DNA of 64,000 nt from RI-153 sp963721725 (GTDB taxonomy: Bacteria > Chloroflexota > Anaerolineae > Caldilineales > Caldilineaceae), in assembly GCA_963721725.1 (NCBI GenBank), contig CAVRLX010000007.1:62001-126000 (forward strand). The letters run 5' to 3'. How positions within the stretch are numbered: the first letter of the stretch is position 1; each line of letters begins with the position of its first letter. A program made the position numbers and the translations under genes. Positions 48,280 to 57,287 of the stretch are shown here, piece by piece. The notes beneath the pieces are model-generated. The model was not told the origin of the DNA. It made no database searches and worked only from the letters and a program-made list of their open reading frames with translations.

Positions 48280-51259
48280 ATGATCGCCGATGCCACCACC
48301 GATTCGCCGTCTCTCTTCAAAAACGTTCTGATCCTGTGTGCCAGCCTGTTCCTCATGGGGCTGTTGCTGGCCGGGCTGGTGCTGCCTTGGGTCTGGGACC
48401 CCGCCCCCGGCGGGGATTTATTGGCGCGCTATGCGCCGTTGAGCAATGGAGAATCGTTGCTCTATGCTGTGCAAGATCCCTCCACCGCCGCCATCTCCAC
48501 GTGGGACAGCTATAACATCCGCACCCTGCCTGTGGGCCAGGCCTTGATCAACGTGTTGGATGACGCCACCCGCAACGCGCTGGTGGATTTTTATTATGGC
48601 GAAGCGGAAATGACCGCCGATTTGGCAGAGATCGGCAGCACGCACACGCGGCTCTGTAGTCTATCAACAACGCAATCAGAGTGTAGATGCCAGCGGCAAC
48701 ATCACCGCCACCGTGGCCTTGCTGGTGCGCGACCCTGCTGGTGATCATCTGTTGGCGATCCACGATGAAGCCAGCGCCCAGACGCTGATCTTCTCCCCGC
48801 CGGCGCTGAGCCTGCCCGCCGATCTGACTGTGGGCCGATCCTGGGAATCGCATGGCATGCTGGGCGAAATCGACTATGTGTACACCGGCGAAGTGCTAAC
48901 CGCCGCGGCTTCGCACACCACGCCGCTGGGGGCCTATGGCGACTGTGTGCAGATGAAGCAGCGGCTGCTCCTGACCCGCGCGGGCGAATCGCTGCAAGAT
49001 CAGACCGATCACGTGTGGATGTGCGCCCAGGTGGGCACGGTGACGATTCTTTCCACAGATGCCACAGGGACCCCCACCAAAGAGTTTTTGCTCGTGGCGG
49101 CCACTACGTTGCCCGATGCCATACGCGATGCCGTGGCAGCTCGCCCCAATCTTTTACCGCCGCTGGCCTCGTTGCCTGCGCCGACGCCTGTTGCCAGCAC
49201 TGCCCCCTGGACATGGGAGCGAGTGGGACGTGCACTGCCCGTGGGGCAGACAGGGGCCAGCACCATCCAGCCTGTCTATATGCCGGGGGAACCGCCCCTG
49301 TTGTTGGCGGCAGGCTATCAGGGCGATCTGGTTGCCTTTGATGCCAGTTCGATTGACGGCGATGTGCGCTGGCGTTTTCATCCCGGCGCCACGATCTACG
49401 GTCGCCCTGGCTATGATCCACAAACTGGCATCATCTATGTGGGGGCCAGCGACAAGCATTTATACGCCCTCAACCCCCAAGGGCTTTTCCTGTGGTCGCG
49501 CGCCATTGGCGATAACCTTGCTACCATGCCCCTGGTGGTGGCGGATACTGTCATTGTGGGCGGGGAGGATCGCTCCCTTTATGGCTTCCATGCCAAAACG
49601 GGCGCGCTGCGTTGGCAGCGATCCACGGGCGGGCCAGTGGTGGCGTCGCCTGTGCTGGCCGGGGATGTAGTGGCAATCGGGGCCGACGATGGCGCAGTCT
49701 ATGCGCTCGACCCGGCCACCGGCACAGAGCGCTGGCTCTATGATGCTGGCGCGCCGGTGGAAGCGCCGCTGGTGGCCGCCGAGGGGGTGATCTACGTGGC
49801 CGGGCGCAATAACGTGCTCGTGGCATTGGCCGCTCGCGATGGCCGCGAGTTGTGGACCGCCGCCACACGCTATGCGCTGCGTACCGCCCCGGCGGTGGAT
49901 GCAGATCAGGTCTATGTGGTGGATGAATTTGGTGATCTGACTGCCTTTCCGCGGGCCACGGGGCAGCGGCGCTGGACGGTGGCTACCCTTAACTTTGTGG
50001 GGCCAGCCACCGTGGTGGACGATGCGATCTTTGCCGTAGCAGGCAACGGCGTCGTGCATCAACTGGATCAGCAAGGCCAAACCGTCACGGTCTGGTCGCC
50101 CAGCGCCGATGATCCCGCCCAATATGCCCTGGGCGCAAGTCTGGGGGGCGGCGCGCTGTGGCTGGCAGATACCAATGCGGTGATCCGGCGACTTGGCCCC
50201 GCTCGCCTTGCGCAGCCGCTGCCCACACTCGCCTGGGCGCGCAGTTGGTCGGATGCCCCTTTCCAACATAGCCCGTTTGTCACCACCCCCGCCACCGACG
50301 GGGAACGCTTCTATCTGCTCGACGAAGGCAACACCCTCTACACAGTGCAGCCCGCCACGGGGGAGACAGAAATTTTTGCGCATGTCGATGCCACCGCCAG
50401 CACTGTCAGCGCGCCTCTGGTTCATGCCGATCAACTGTTCGTGGCCGTGGGCGATCAACTGGCGGCCTATGCGCTGTCCACGGGCGCGCTACGTTGGCAA
50501 CAGGCCGGTGAGGGCATGACCCTGCATCCGCCGGTGGCTGCCGATGATGACATTTATTGGCTGACCCAAACAGACGACAGCATTGCCTGGCAACTCACGG
50601 CGCGGGATGTAAAGACCGGTGACGTGCATTGGCAACAAGAGGGCGGCCCCGTGGCAATCATAGGAAGTCTGGCCGTGGACGCTACGTCGATCTACCTGAG
50701 CACGCCGCCCTCGGCCTGGGATCGGCAAACGGGCGTGCTGCGCTGGTCGCTGGCGGATCAAATTGGGCTGGGCCTCCCCCGTCTGAGCGACGACGGCGGT
50801 ACGCTCTTTGTGGGCCTGATCCACGCGGACATGAACCAGGGCATGGTGGCCGCGCTTGATCCCGCTGATGGCAGCCGCCGCTGGGAGACCCCCTTGCCCA
50901 GTCCGGTTGGGCCATTGGATAGCCTGTGGCAGCATGGCGATCTGCTCATCGTGCCGCTCTATTTCGGCACAGGCGATCTGGTGGGGCTGGATGTGGCCGA
51001 CGGCAGCCTGCGCTGGCAGTATCACCCACCGCTCAGCCGTCTGGGCAGTGTAGCCCTCATCAACGGGCGCATCTGGGTTCCGTTACAGGATGGGCGTGTG
51101 GTATTGCTGGACGCGCACACTGGCGAAAAGATCGCCACGTTGGGCGATGCCGGGGGCAATTTGAACAGCAACAGCTATGCCCAGCGCCCCGCCGCCGTAG
51201 ATGGCAGCGTACTCGTCCCCCTGGCAGATCGTCTATGGGGGATGCGGCTGGAAGAATGA
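48280..51259 (+). CDS. Membrane-anchored PQQ-type beta-propeller protein (one frameshift near 48650)
   Basis: The first frame (48280) gives a cytoplasmic tip and one membrane helix (V-L-I-L-C-A-S-L-F-L-M-G-L-L-L-A), then a domain up to G-S-T-H-T-R-L. Near 48650 the reading continues in another frame as V-V-Y-Q-Q-R-N-Q-S-V-D-A-S-G-N and runs to 51259. The intact protein would be about 990 residues. The second half has roughly eight to ten propeller blades of the type A-L-D-P-A-T-G-T-E-R-W-L and A-L-S-T-G-A-L-R-W-Q. The PQQ-like fold is used by quinoproteins and by BamB-type assembly proteins; no quinone-binding residues were verified. It is followed after 83 bases by a membrane protein and a GH3-family enzyme on the same strand, probably one operon. 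Confidence 0.78.
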
Positions 51260-51342
51260 CGACGGACACCCCACCGTGGACGATGTCATCCCTAATCGCC
51301 AATCCCTAATCGCCAATCCCCACTCTACAGAAAGCACTTTCC

Positions 51343-53067
51343 ATGTTGGCATTTCTTCAACGCTTTGGCCCCACCGGATCGACGCTGGCCGCCGTGCTTG
51401 GGTTGGTGCTGGCGTTGACTGTGGGCGGTGTGCGCGATTTTGTGTGGGCGGATCTCAAAGAAGGAACCATTCGGCTGCGCGGGCTATCGCTTTCAGTGCG
51501 CGGGCTGGTCTGGATTGGCTTTGGGTTGCTTTTTGCCATGCTGGGCGTGCTGCTCTTTAACGACGCCGGGCGCGCCTTCTTTCCGCTGCTGCCCTCCCTC
51601 GGCCCGGTGACGGGGCGCGGTTCGCTGATCCCCACGGCATTGCTGCCGCTCACCGTTTTTATGCTGTCGCTGGCGTGGACCTTTGCCCTGGCCGGCACGC
51701 TCTACAGCCACCCGCTCATCCGTCTGGCCGTGTTATTGCTCTATCTCAGTGTGGGCACGCTGTGGGGCTATTTTGTTTTTGTAACGGGTTTGGGTTCACC
51801 CTCCCCTCTCCTTTTGTTGATTATGCTGCTCATGCTCGGCGGCATGGTGGGTGTGCTGCTCCTCTTTGCCACAAGCCGTTGGATCAAACCATCGCCTGAA
51901 GTTGCGTTTACTCTATTGCTGGCCCTGGTCGGGATCACCCAAGCGCTGGCCCATCTGCAAAATGTCTCTGATCTCCAAGTCACGGGCATTCCTTTGGTGC
52001 TGGGCCACATTGGCCTGAGCCTAATCGTGTTGAAACTGCTGATTATCCCCCTGCTTCTCCTCATCGGCGTGGACATTGCCGACTTTACACGACAGGCGGC
52101 ACGCTGGCCGATTGAGATCATCTCGGCACGCCTGCCAGGGAGCGTTTTGCTCGTCGCTTTGCTGTTGTTGTTGGGGTGGCGGCTGTGGGTGGTGGCGGTG
52201 GACGTGGCCGGCCAACTGGCAATTTTCCCGCTTGCCGAGCTACTCTACCCTTATGGGGGCGCGCTAGGGATTCCTCTGGGGCTGGCGCTAAGTTGGGGAT
52301 TGATCACCCGGCAGGGGCCTGTGGATGAAGAAGGAGTGGATGAGGCCGTACAACACTATGCCTTGCCGATTATCCTGATCTACTACGTTGCTCAACTGCT
52401 CGACAGCTACATTCCCGGCCCAGAGCTGCTTATCGTGGTCAGCGGGGCGGCATTGCTGGTGGGTCTCGGATTGGCGTGGCGAGGGCGCCGGGCATTGGCG
52501 CTCTATCTGCTCTTGGTGGCCTTTGTCCATCTTTGGTCGCGCCTGACCGAACTGGACGCGCCGCTGCGCCGATTTTATTGGGATCGCCCGGAAACGTTGG
52601 AATTTTGGTGGGTACTCCTCTTCACAGGCGTGACTGTTGGGTGGGGCGTGCGCCGTCGGCTCACCCCGGCACGCGCCGAGCAGATGCTTTTTTTGTTGAT
52701 GGTGATCACGCTGCTGCGCCAGACCGACTTTATCGAAAACCCCTTTAGCCCCTTCTTTGCCTTCGCCGGCATCGGCTTCATCGCCTTTGGCATCGCCTGG
52801 GACGTGATCACGGCGGGATCGTGGGCCAACCTCTCCACGCCAGCCCTGCCACGGGTCAGCCGGATTTTCCTCTACATCGGCTACATGCTCATCACCGTCA
52901 CCGTGATCAACTGGGCGCTGACCACCCACGATCTCTCCTGGCTGGAAACCTTCACTGGCGGCGGTGCCTTGGCCGGGCTGACCCGTTTTGGGCGTCCCCT
53001 GCTCTATGCCATCTTTGCCATCACCCTGACCCAGGCGGCCCGCGTCGAGCCGCCGCCCAGCGCATGA
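51343..53067 (+). CDS. Multi-pass integral membrane protein of unknown family
   Basis: The 574-residue protein is almost entirely hydrophobic with about 14 to 16 helices and short charged loops. It has no signal peptide, no obvious transporter signature and few conserved polar residues; A-A-R-W-P-I-E-I-I-S-A-R-L and R-R-F-Y-W-D-R-P-E-T-L are the most striking loops. It could be a polysaccharide- or lipid-related membrane enzyme or a structural partner of the neighbouring propeller. The last four bases overlap the start of the GH3-family gene (ATGA), so translation is coupled to it. Upstream the sequence ccctaatcgccaat is repeated in tandem at 51290-51320. Confidence 0.6.
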   Translation: MLAFLQRFGPTGSTLAAVLGLVLALTVGGVRDFVWADLKEGTIRLRGLSLSVRGLVWIGFGLLFAMLGVLLFNDAGRAFFPLLPSLGPVTGRGSLIPTALLPLTVFMLSLAWTFALAGTLYSHPLIRLAVLLLYLSVGTLWGYFVFVTGLGSPSPLLLLIMLLMLGGMVGVLLLFATSRWIKPSPEVAFTLLLALVGITQALAHLQNVSDLQVTGIPLVLGHIGLSLIVLKLLIIPLLLLIGVDIADFTRQAARWPIEIISARLPGSVLLVALLLLLGWRLWVVAVDVAGQLAIFPLAELLYPYGGALGIPLGLALSWGLITRQGPVDEEGVDEAVQHYALPIILIYYVAQLLDSYIPGPELLIVVSGAALLVGLGLAWRGRRALALYLLLVAFVHLWSRLTELDAPLRRFYWDRPETLEFWWVLLFTGVTVGWGVRRRLTPARAEQMLFLLMVITLLRQTDFIENPFSPFFAFAGIGFIAFGIAWDVITAGSWANLSTPALPRVSRIFLYIGYMLITVTVINWALTTHDLSWLETFTGGGALAGLTRFGRPLLYAIFAITLTQAARVEPPPSA

Positions 53068-54804
53068 CAATGCTCTCGCTGCTGGCAAATGCCCTGTGGG
53101 TGGCGCTTTCCACGCCGGATGCGTTGCGCTGGCGTGCCGCCACCCGTCATGTGCGCGCCACGCAAGAAGCAGTCTTGCGGCGCATTTTGCACCAAACCCG
53201 CGCCACGGCCTATCTGCGCCAGTTCACCCCGCCTGCCCTTGACAGCATAGACGCTTTCCGCCGCGCAGTGCCCTTGACCACCTATGAAACCTATCAACCC
53301 TGGATCGAACGCATTGCCGCGGGTGAAGAGAATGATGCTCACAGCGGAACCCGTGCGCCTGTTGGAACCCACGGGCGGCTCCACGGCGGCGGCCAAGTTG
53401 ATCCCCTACACCGCCGCGCTGCACCGCGAATTTCAACGCGGGATTGCGCCCTGGGTGGTCCACACCTTTGTGCGCGATCTGGCCCTGTGGGGCGGGCAAG
53501 CCTATTGGTCGGTGACGCCGGTGACGGCGCGCGGACGCCGCTCCACAGGCGACATTCCGATTGGCTTTGAAGAGGAGAGCGCCTATTTTGGCCGTGTGCA
53601 AAGCCGCCTGATCACCGCTGTGATGGCCGTGCCCTCGGCGGTGAAACTGATCAGCGACCTGGCAAGCTTCCGCTATGTGACGCTGCTCTTTTTGCTGCGC
53701 AGCCGCACGCTGGCGCTGGTCTCGGTGTGGAATCCCACCTTTTTCATGCTGCTCTTGGATGGGCTGGAGCCGTGGGGCGCACGGCTGGCCGATGACATCG
53801 CGGCGGGGACGCTGACGCCGCCCGCGCCGTTGGACGCTGATCTGCACGCTGTGCTTTTGCGCCAGAACCGCGCCGATCCGGCACGTGGGCGCGAAGTCAG
53901 CGCGATTTTGGGGCGTGAATCAGATCCGGCGCAGCGCAACGCGGCGTTGTGGCCGCGGCTACGGCTGCTCAGTTGTTGGGCCGATGCCAACGCCGCGCCC
54001 TATCCGCGCCAGTTGGCCGCGCTCTTTCCACAAGCGCGGCTTCAGCCCAAAGGCTTGTTGGCGACGGAAGGCTTTGTCTCGTTCCCGCTGCATGGACAGC
54101 CGGGCCACGCGCTCTCTGTGCAATCCCACTTTTACGAATTTATCCCGCAAGAGAATCACCGCAAAGGCGCAGAGGATACAAAGCTCGGAATGGAAAGAAA
54201 ATCTTTGGGTTCTTCGCATCTTTGCGGTGAAAATTTCGAAACTCTCTTGGCCCACGAGCTGGCGGTTGGCGCACGCTACGCAGTGGTGATCAGCACGGGG
54301 GGCGGGCTGCTGCGCTATCAACTGGGCGATATTGTGGAGGTGGTGGGCAAGATCAACCAGTGTCCACTGTTGCGTTTTGTGGGGCGTCAACGCGTTGTCG
54401 ATTGGTTTGGCGAAAAACTCAACGCCGCGCACGTGGGCGGCGTGGTGGAAGAGGCGCTGCACGCCCACAGCGTCGAAGCCGCCTTTGCCATGCTGGCCTG
54501 TGATCCCGATCTTGTGCCGCCGACCTATGCACTCTATATTCAGAGCGCCGCCGAACCCTCCCGCCTGTATAGCCTGGGCCACGCCATTGAAAAGAGCCTG
54601 TGCCAAAATCCCCACTACGCCTATTGTCGGGCGTTGGGGCAGTTGGGCGAGCTGCGACTTTTCGCCGTTGAAGTCGGCGCGCGACAAACGTACATCGACG
54701 GCTGCGTCAGCCTCGGTCAGCGCGCCGGGGATGTTAAGCCCGTGTGGCTGCACCGGGATGGCGGATGGTCGAAGCGCTTTGTGGGCCAATTTCTCTCCCG
54801 CTGA
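53064..54804 (+). CDS. GH3-family (auxin-responsive-promoter-like) acyl-adenylate protein; frameshift near 53336 and an inserted repeat
   Basis: The start ATG at 53064 overlaps the preceding stop by four bases. The first 90 residues (R-H-V-R-A-T-Q-E-A-V-L-R-R-I-L, then P-L-T-T-Y-E-T-Y-Q-P-W) and the second frame from about 53336 (L-L-E-P-T-G-G-S-T-A-A-A-K-L-I-P-Y-T) match the GH3 fold, a member of the acyl-adenylate superfamily that joins amino acids to carboxylic acids in plants. Removing one base in aatgatgctc joins the frames; the repaired protein is about 580 residues. Also present are G-G-G-L-L-R-Y-Q-L-G-D-I and D-V-K-P-V-W-L. A family C palindrome (54156-54230) adds about 27 residues (H-R-K-G-A-E-D ... 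L-C-G-E-N-F) between F-I-P-Q-E-N and E-T-L-L-A-H-E. The substrate of the bacterial enzyme is unknown. Confidence 0.78.
54156..54230. repeat. Family C palindromic repeat inserted in frame in the GH3 gene
   Basis: Left arm tcaccgcaaaggcgcag and right arm cgcatctttgcggtga pair over about 15 bases. The insert is 81 bases by protein comparison, a multiple of three, and has no stop codon in the gene's frame. The same words (cgcaaag, gcgcagagg, ctttgcg) form the intergenic elements at 57155-57236 and 54863-55136. Confidence 0.75.
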
Positions 54805-54862
54805 TCTGGCTAACTTTGCACGCCTGTGCCGATTCGTGTACAGTTCAGTTTCCTGTCTTAAC

Positions 54863-55136
54863 CAGAGAATTTATCGCAGAGAACGCAAAGAACAAAGAAC
54901 TATAGAGAAGGCAAAAGGCAAAGTGCAAAAAGGGCCAAGCTTCTTCTCTCTGGGCAAGATCCATTTTTATCTATAAAATCCAAACTGTATCATATCTATG
55001 CAGGTAAGGGGTGCGACGCACTCGCCACACACGCTTTTCACACCCGTTCTACTGCTGGCGAGTGCGTCGCACCTAAATAGGTACAATTGTTCTATTCTAA
55101 CCTCTGTGTTCTTTGCGCTGCGGTGAAAATTCTGAG
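54863..55136. repeat. Inverted family C halves flanking a family A element
   Basis: The left half at 54863-54897 (tcgcagagaacgcaaag) and the right half at 55102-55136 (ctttgcgctgcggtgaaa) are imperfect reverse complements of each other over about 35 bases. They are 204 bases apart and enclose the family A copy at 55010-55073. This fits insertion of one element into the loop of another. Confidence 0.6.
55010..55073. repeat. Dispersed palindromic repeat, family A, copy 4
   Basis: Perfectly complementary arms ggtgcgacgcactcgcc (55010-55026) and ggcgagtgcgtcgcacc (55057-55073) enclose a 30-base loop with gcttttcacacccgttcta. It is the best-preserved copy and shares the loop with copy 3. Confidence 0.9.
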
Positions 55137-55168
55137 AAAAAACATCCATTCATTCCAAGGAGGTACTT

Positions 55169-56806
55169 ATGAAACAACTTCGTTTGATTCTCTTGTTGGG
55201 CGTGCTGGCCCTGATCTTGGCCGCCTGCCCGGCCCCGGTCCAGCCCGCTACCACAGCCGAAGGCGGTACGCCTAGCAGCGAATCGGCCCCGGTCAGCGAC
55301 GAAATGAGCGACACCCTCGTCGTCGCCATTGCCGAGGACACCGCTTCGTATGACCCGCAGCGCGCCTATGAGACGCTGCCCTCGATTGTCCACAAAGCCA
55401 CGTACAACACGCTGGTCACCTTCCCGCCGGATTCGGTGGAGACGGTTGTGCCGGATCTGGCCGAATCGTGGGAGATCTCCGAGGATGGCACGGTCTACAC
55501 CTTTACGCTGGACGCCGATGCCACCTTCTCGGATGGCTCGCCCGTCACCGCCGAAGATGTAGCTTTCTCGTTTAATCGTCTCAAGAATATCACCGGCAAT
55601 CCTTCGTTCCTGGCCGACACCATCGCCTCGGTGGAAGCAGCGGACGACGCCACAGTGGTGCTGACGCTGACGCAGCCCGACCCGGCTATCCTTAACAAGA
55701 TCGTCTTTGGCGGCTTTAGCGTGGTCAACCAAGAGGCGGTCGAGGCCCAGGGCGGCACAGCGGGCGAAGACGCCGCCACTGCCGACACCGCCGAGGAATG
55801 GCTGAACCAGAACAGCGCCGGCACTGGTCCCTATGTGTTGGAAAAATGGGAACCCGGCGTCGAGACCGTGCTTGTGCGCAACGCCAACTACTGGGGCGAA
55901 GCTCCCGCCATCGAGCGGGTGATCTTCCGCAACATCCCCGAAGCCGCCACCCAGAAAATTCAACTGGAGGCCGGCGATGTGGATATTGCCTTTGACCTGA
56001 GCCAGGATCAGACCGCCTCGCTGGCGGGCAACGCCAACGTCACCATCTTCGACGGGCTGAGCAACACGCTGGTCTTCCTCAAGGCCAATCAAAACGAAGA
56101 GATCGCCGGCCCCATGGCCGATCCGCTGGTGCAACAGGCCGTGCGCTATGCCCTGGACTATGAAGGCATTCGCGCTCTGGGCGGCGGTCAATCGGTGACC
56201 CCTTCTTCAATGTTGCCCGTGGGCTTCCTGGGCGCGTACGAACCCAACACCGGCATCGCCCGTGATCTGGATCGCGCGGCCGAGTTGCTGGCCGAAGCTG
56301 GCTATGCTGATGGTGTCGAGGTAGAACTGGTCTACCCTGATTTCACCTTTGGCGGCATCAACTTTGGCACCTTTGCCCAGAAAATTCAGGCCGATCTCAA
56401 CGAGGCGGGCTTCACCGTGACGCTGGCCCCCAAAGAGGTACAAGTGGCGCTGGAAGCCTATCGCCAGGGGACGGAACCCTTTGGCCTCTGGCTGTGGTTG
56501 CCCGACTATCTGGACGCCAACGATTACATTGAATTCCTGCCCAGCGGTGTGGTGGGGACTCGTGTGAGTTGGACCGACGAGAACGCCGACGAAACTGCGT
56601 TGGCCCTGCGCGACGCTCTCAAAGTGGAGACCGACGAGGCCGCCCGCGCCGAACTCTTCGCTCAGATGCAAGATTATCTGATGGAACAAGGCCCCTATGC
56701 GCCGGTGATTCAGCCGGGCATCCAGATTGGGCTGAGCAACCGCCTTTCGGGCTTTAGCTATAACCCGCAATGGCGTGTGGATGTGTCGAAGCTGATCAAA
56801 GAATAA
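55169..56806 (+). CDS. ABC transporter solute-binding lipoprotein, family 5 (peptide/nickel type)
   Basis: The 545-residue protein has a lipobox L-I-L-A-A-C (Cys20) and an acidic, Ser-rich spacer. The SBP_bac_5 fold follows: L-V-V-A-I-A-E-D-T-A-S-Y-D-P-Q-R, Y-N-T-L-V-T, V-P-D-L-A-E-S-W-E-I-S-E-D-G-T-V-Y-T-F-T-L, A-T-F-S-D-G-S-P-V-T-A-E-D-V and V-R-Y-A-L-D-Y-E-G-I. These proteins capture oligopeptides, opines or metals outside the membrane for a Dpp/Opp-type permease. GGAGG lies eight bases before the ATG. No permease or ATPase genes follow; a strong terminator comes directly after the stop, so it is an orphan binding protein that must borrow a permease. Confidence 0.92.
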   Translation: MKQLRLILLLGVLALILAACPAPVQPATTAEGGTPSSESAPVSDEMSDTLVVAIAEDTASYDPQRAYETLPSIVHKATYNTLVTFPPDSVETVVPDLAESWEISEDGTVYTFTLDADATFSDGSPVTAEDVAFSFNRLKNITGNPSFLADTIASVEAADDATVVLTLTQPDPAILNKIVFGGFSVVNQEAVEAQGGTAGEDAATADTAEEWLNQNSAGTGPYVLEKWEPGVETVLVRNANYWGEAPAIERVIFRNIPEAATQKIQLEAGDVDIAFDLSQDQTASLAGNANVTIFDGLSNTLVFLKANQNEEIAGPMADPLVQQAVRYALDYEGIRALGGGQSVTPSSMLPVGFLGAYEPNTGIARDLDRAAELLAEAGYADGVEVELVYPDFTFGGINFGTFAQKIQADLNEAGFTVTLAPKEVQVALEAYRQGTEPFGLWLWLPDYLDANDYIEFLPSGVVGTRVSWTDENADETALALRDALKVETDEAARAELFAQMQDYLMEQGPYAPVIQPGIQIGLSNRLSGFSYNPQWRVDVSKLIKE

Positions 56807-56811
56807 GAATA

Positions 56812-56862
56812 GAGATTGGGCGATTGATCAGTTGGATCAATCGCCCGATCTCTTCTTTTTTA
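56812..56862 (+). terminator. Rho-independent terminator of the solute-binding protein gene
   Basis: Arms gagattgggcgattga (56812-56827) and tcaatcgcccgatctc (56837-56852) pair with one G-T position and are followed by ttcttttttt. It begins six bases after the stop codon. Confidence 0.9.
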
Positions 56863-56892
56863 ATCGATCAATTTTGAGCAAATGGAAGTGAC

Positions 56893-57150
56893 ATGGACTG
56901 TCGTGTTGGCTGTGGGGCGTGTTGCATTGCGCCGTCGATCTCTTCGCCCATTCCCGGAATGTCGCACGGCAAACCGGCTGGGATGCGCTGTGTACAGTTG
57001 ACCGACGACAACCGTTGCCGACTCTTTGGTCATCCCGACCGCCCCGCTGTGTGTAGAGGGCTGCGCCCTTCGCCAGAGATGTGCGGCGATACCAACGCCG
57101 CCGCCATGCGCTATCTTGTCGCATTAGAACTTGTCACGGCCCCGGCCTGA
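56893..57150 (+). CDS. YkgJ-family cysteine cluster protein
   Basis: The 85-residue protein carries the cysteine pattern C3-x3-C7-x2-C10-C11 near the N-terminus, then C-V-Q-L-T-D-D-N-R-C-R-L-F-G and C-R-G-L-R-P-S-P-E-M-C. This matches small YkgJ/Fe-S or zinc-binding proteins. The family is thought to bind a metal cluster but has no established enzymatic role. GGAAGTG lies just before the ATG at 56893. It sits after the terminator of the solute-binding protein, so it probably has its own promoter in the short gap. Confidence 0.82.
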   Translation: MDCRVGCGACCIAPSISSPIPGMSHGKPAGMRCVQLTDDNRCRLFGHPDRPAVCRGLRPSPEMCGDTNAAAMRYLVALELVTAPA

Positions 57151-57154
57151 TTTT

Positions 57155-57236
57155 TTAACGCAAGGGCGCAGAGGTGCAAAGCCGCAAAGAAGTTTCTTCC
57201 CCTTTGCGTCTCTGCCTCTTTGCGCCTCTTCGTTAA
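57155..57236. repeat. Family C palindromic repeat, intergenic copy
   Basis: An 82-base imperfect palindrome from ttaacgcaagggcgcagagg to gcctcttcgttaa, with internal repeats of the words gcaaag and ctttgcg. It lies between the convergent Cys-cluster and HAD genes and could double as a terminator. Confidence 0.7.
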
Positions 57237-57287
57237 TTTTCCTCTTCCAGCACAAACTTGCGGAGTGCCACTGCCGCCCCGTCTTCC

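Larger units (their letters stand above)
54805..55168. other. Intergenic region with nested repeats before the solute-binding protein gene
   Basis: This 364-base gap contains inverted family C halves (54863-54897 and 55102-55136) with a complete family A copy between them. The promoter of the next gene must lie here or further upstream. No gene is supported. Confidence 0.55.

Noticed and set aside
49460..50458. Open frame of 332 codons on the minus strand within the PQQ gene
   Set aside because: It is antisense to clear propeller blades and has no supporting start signal.
52288..53088. Open frame of 266 codons on the minus strand opposite the multi-pass membrane protein
   Set aside because: It is a Gln/Gly/Arg/Pro-rich antisense product of hydrophobic codons. 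No domain or start site is visible.
55097..56191. Open frame of 364 codons on the minus strand opposite the solute-binding protein
   Set aside because: The plus strand encodes a complete family 5 binding lipoprotein with a good ribosome binding site. The antisense frame is a shadow.
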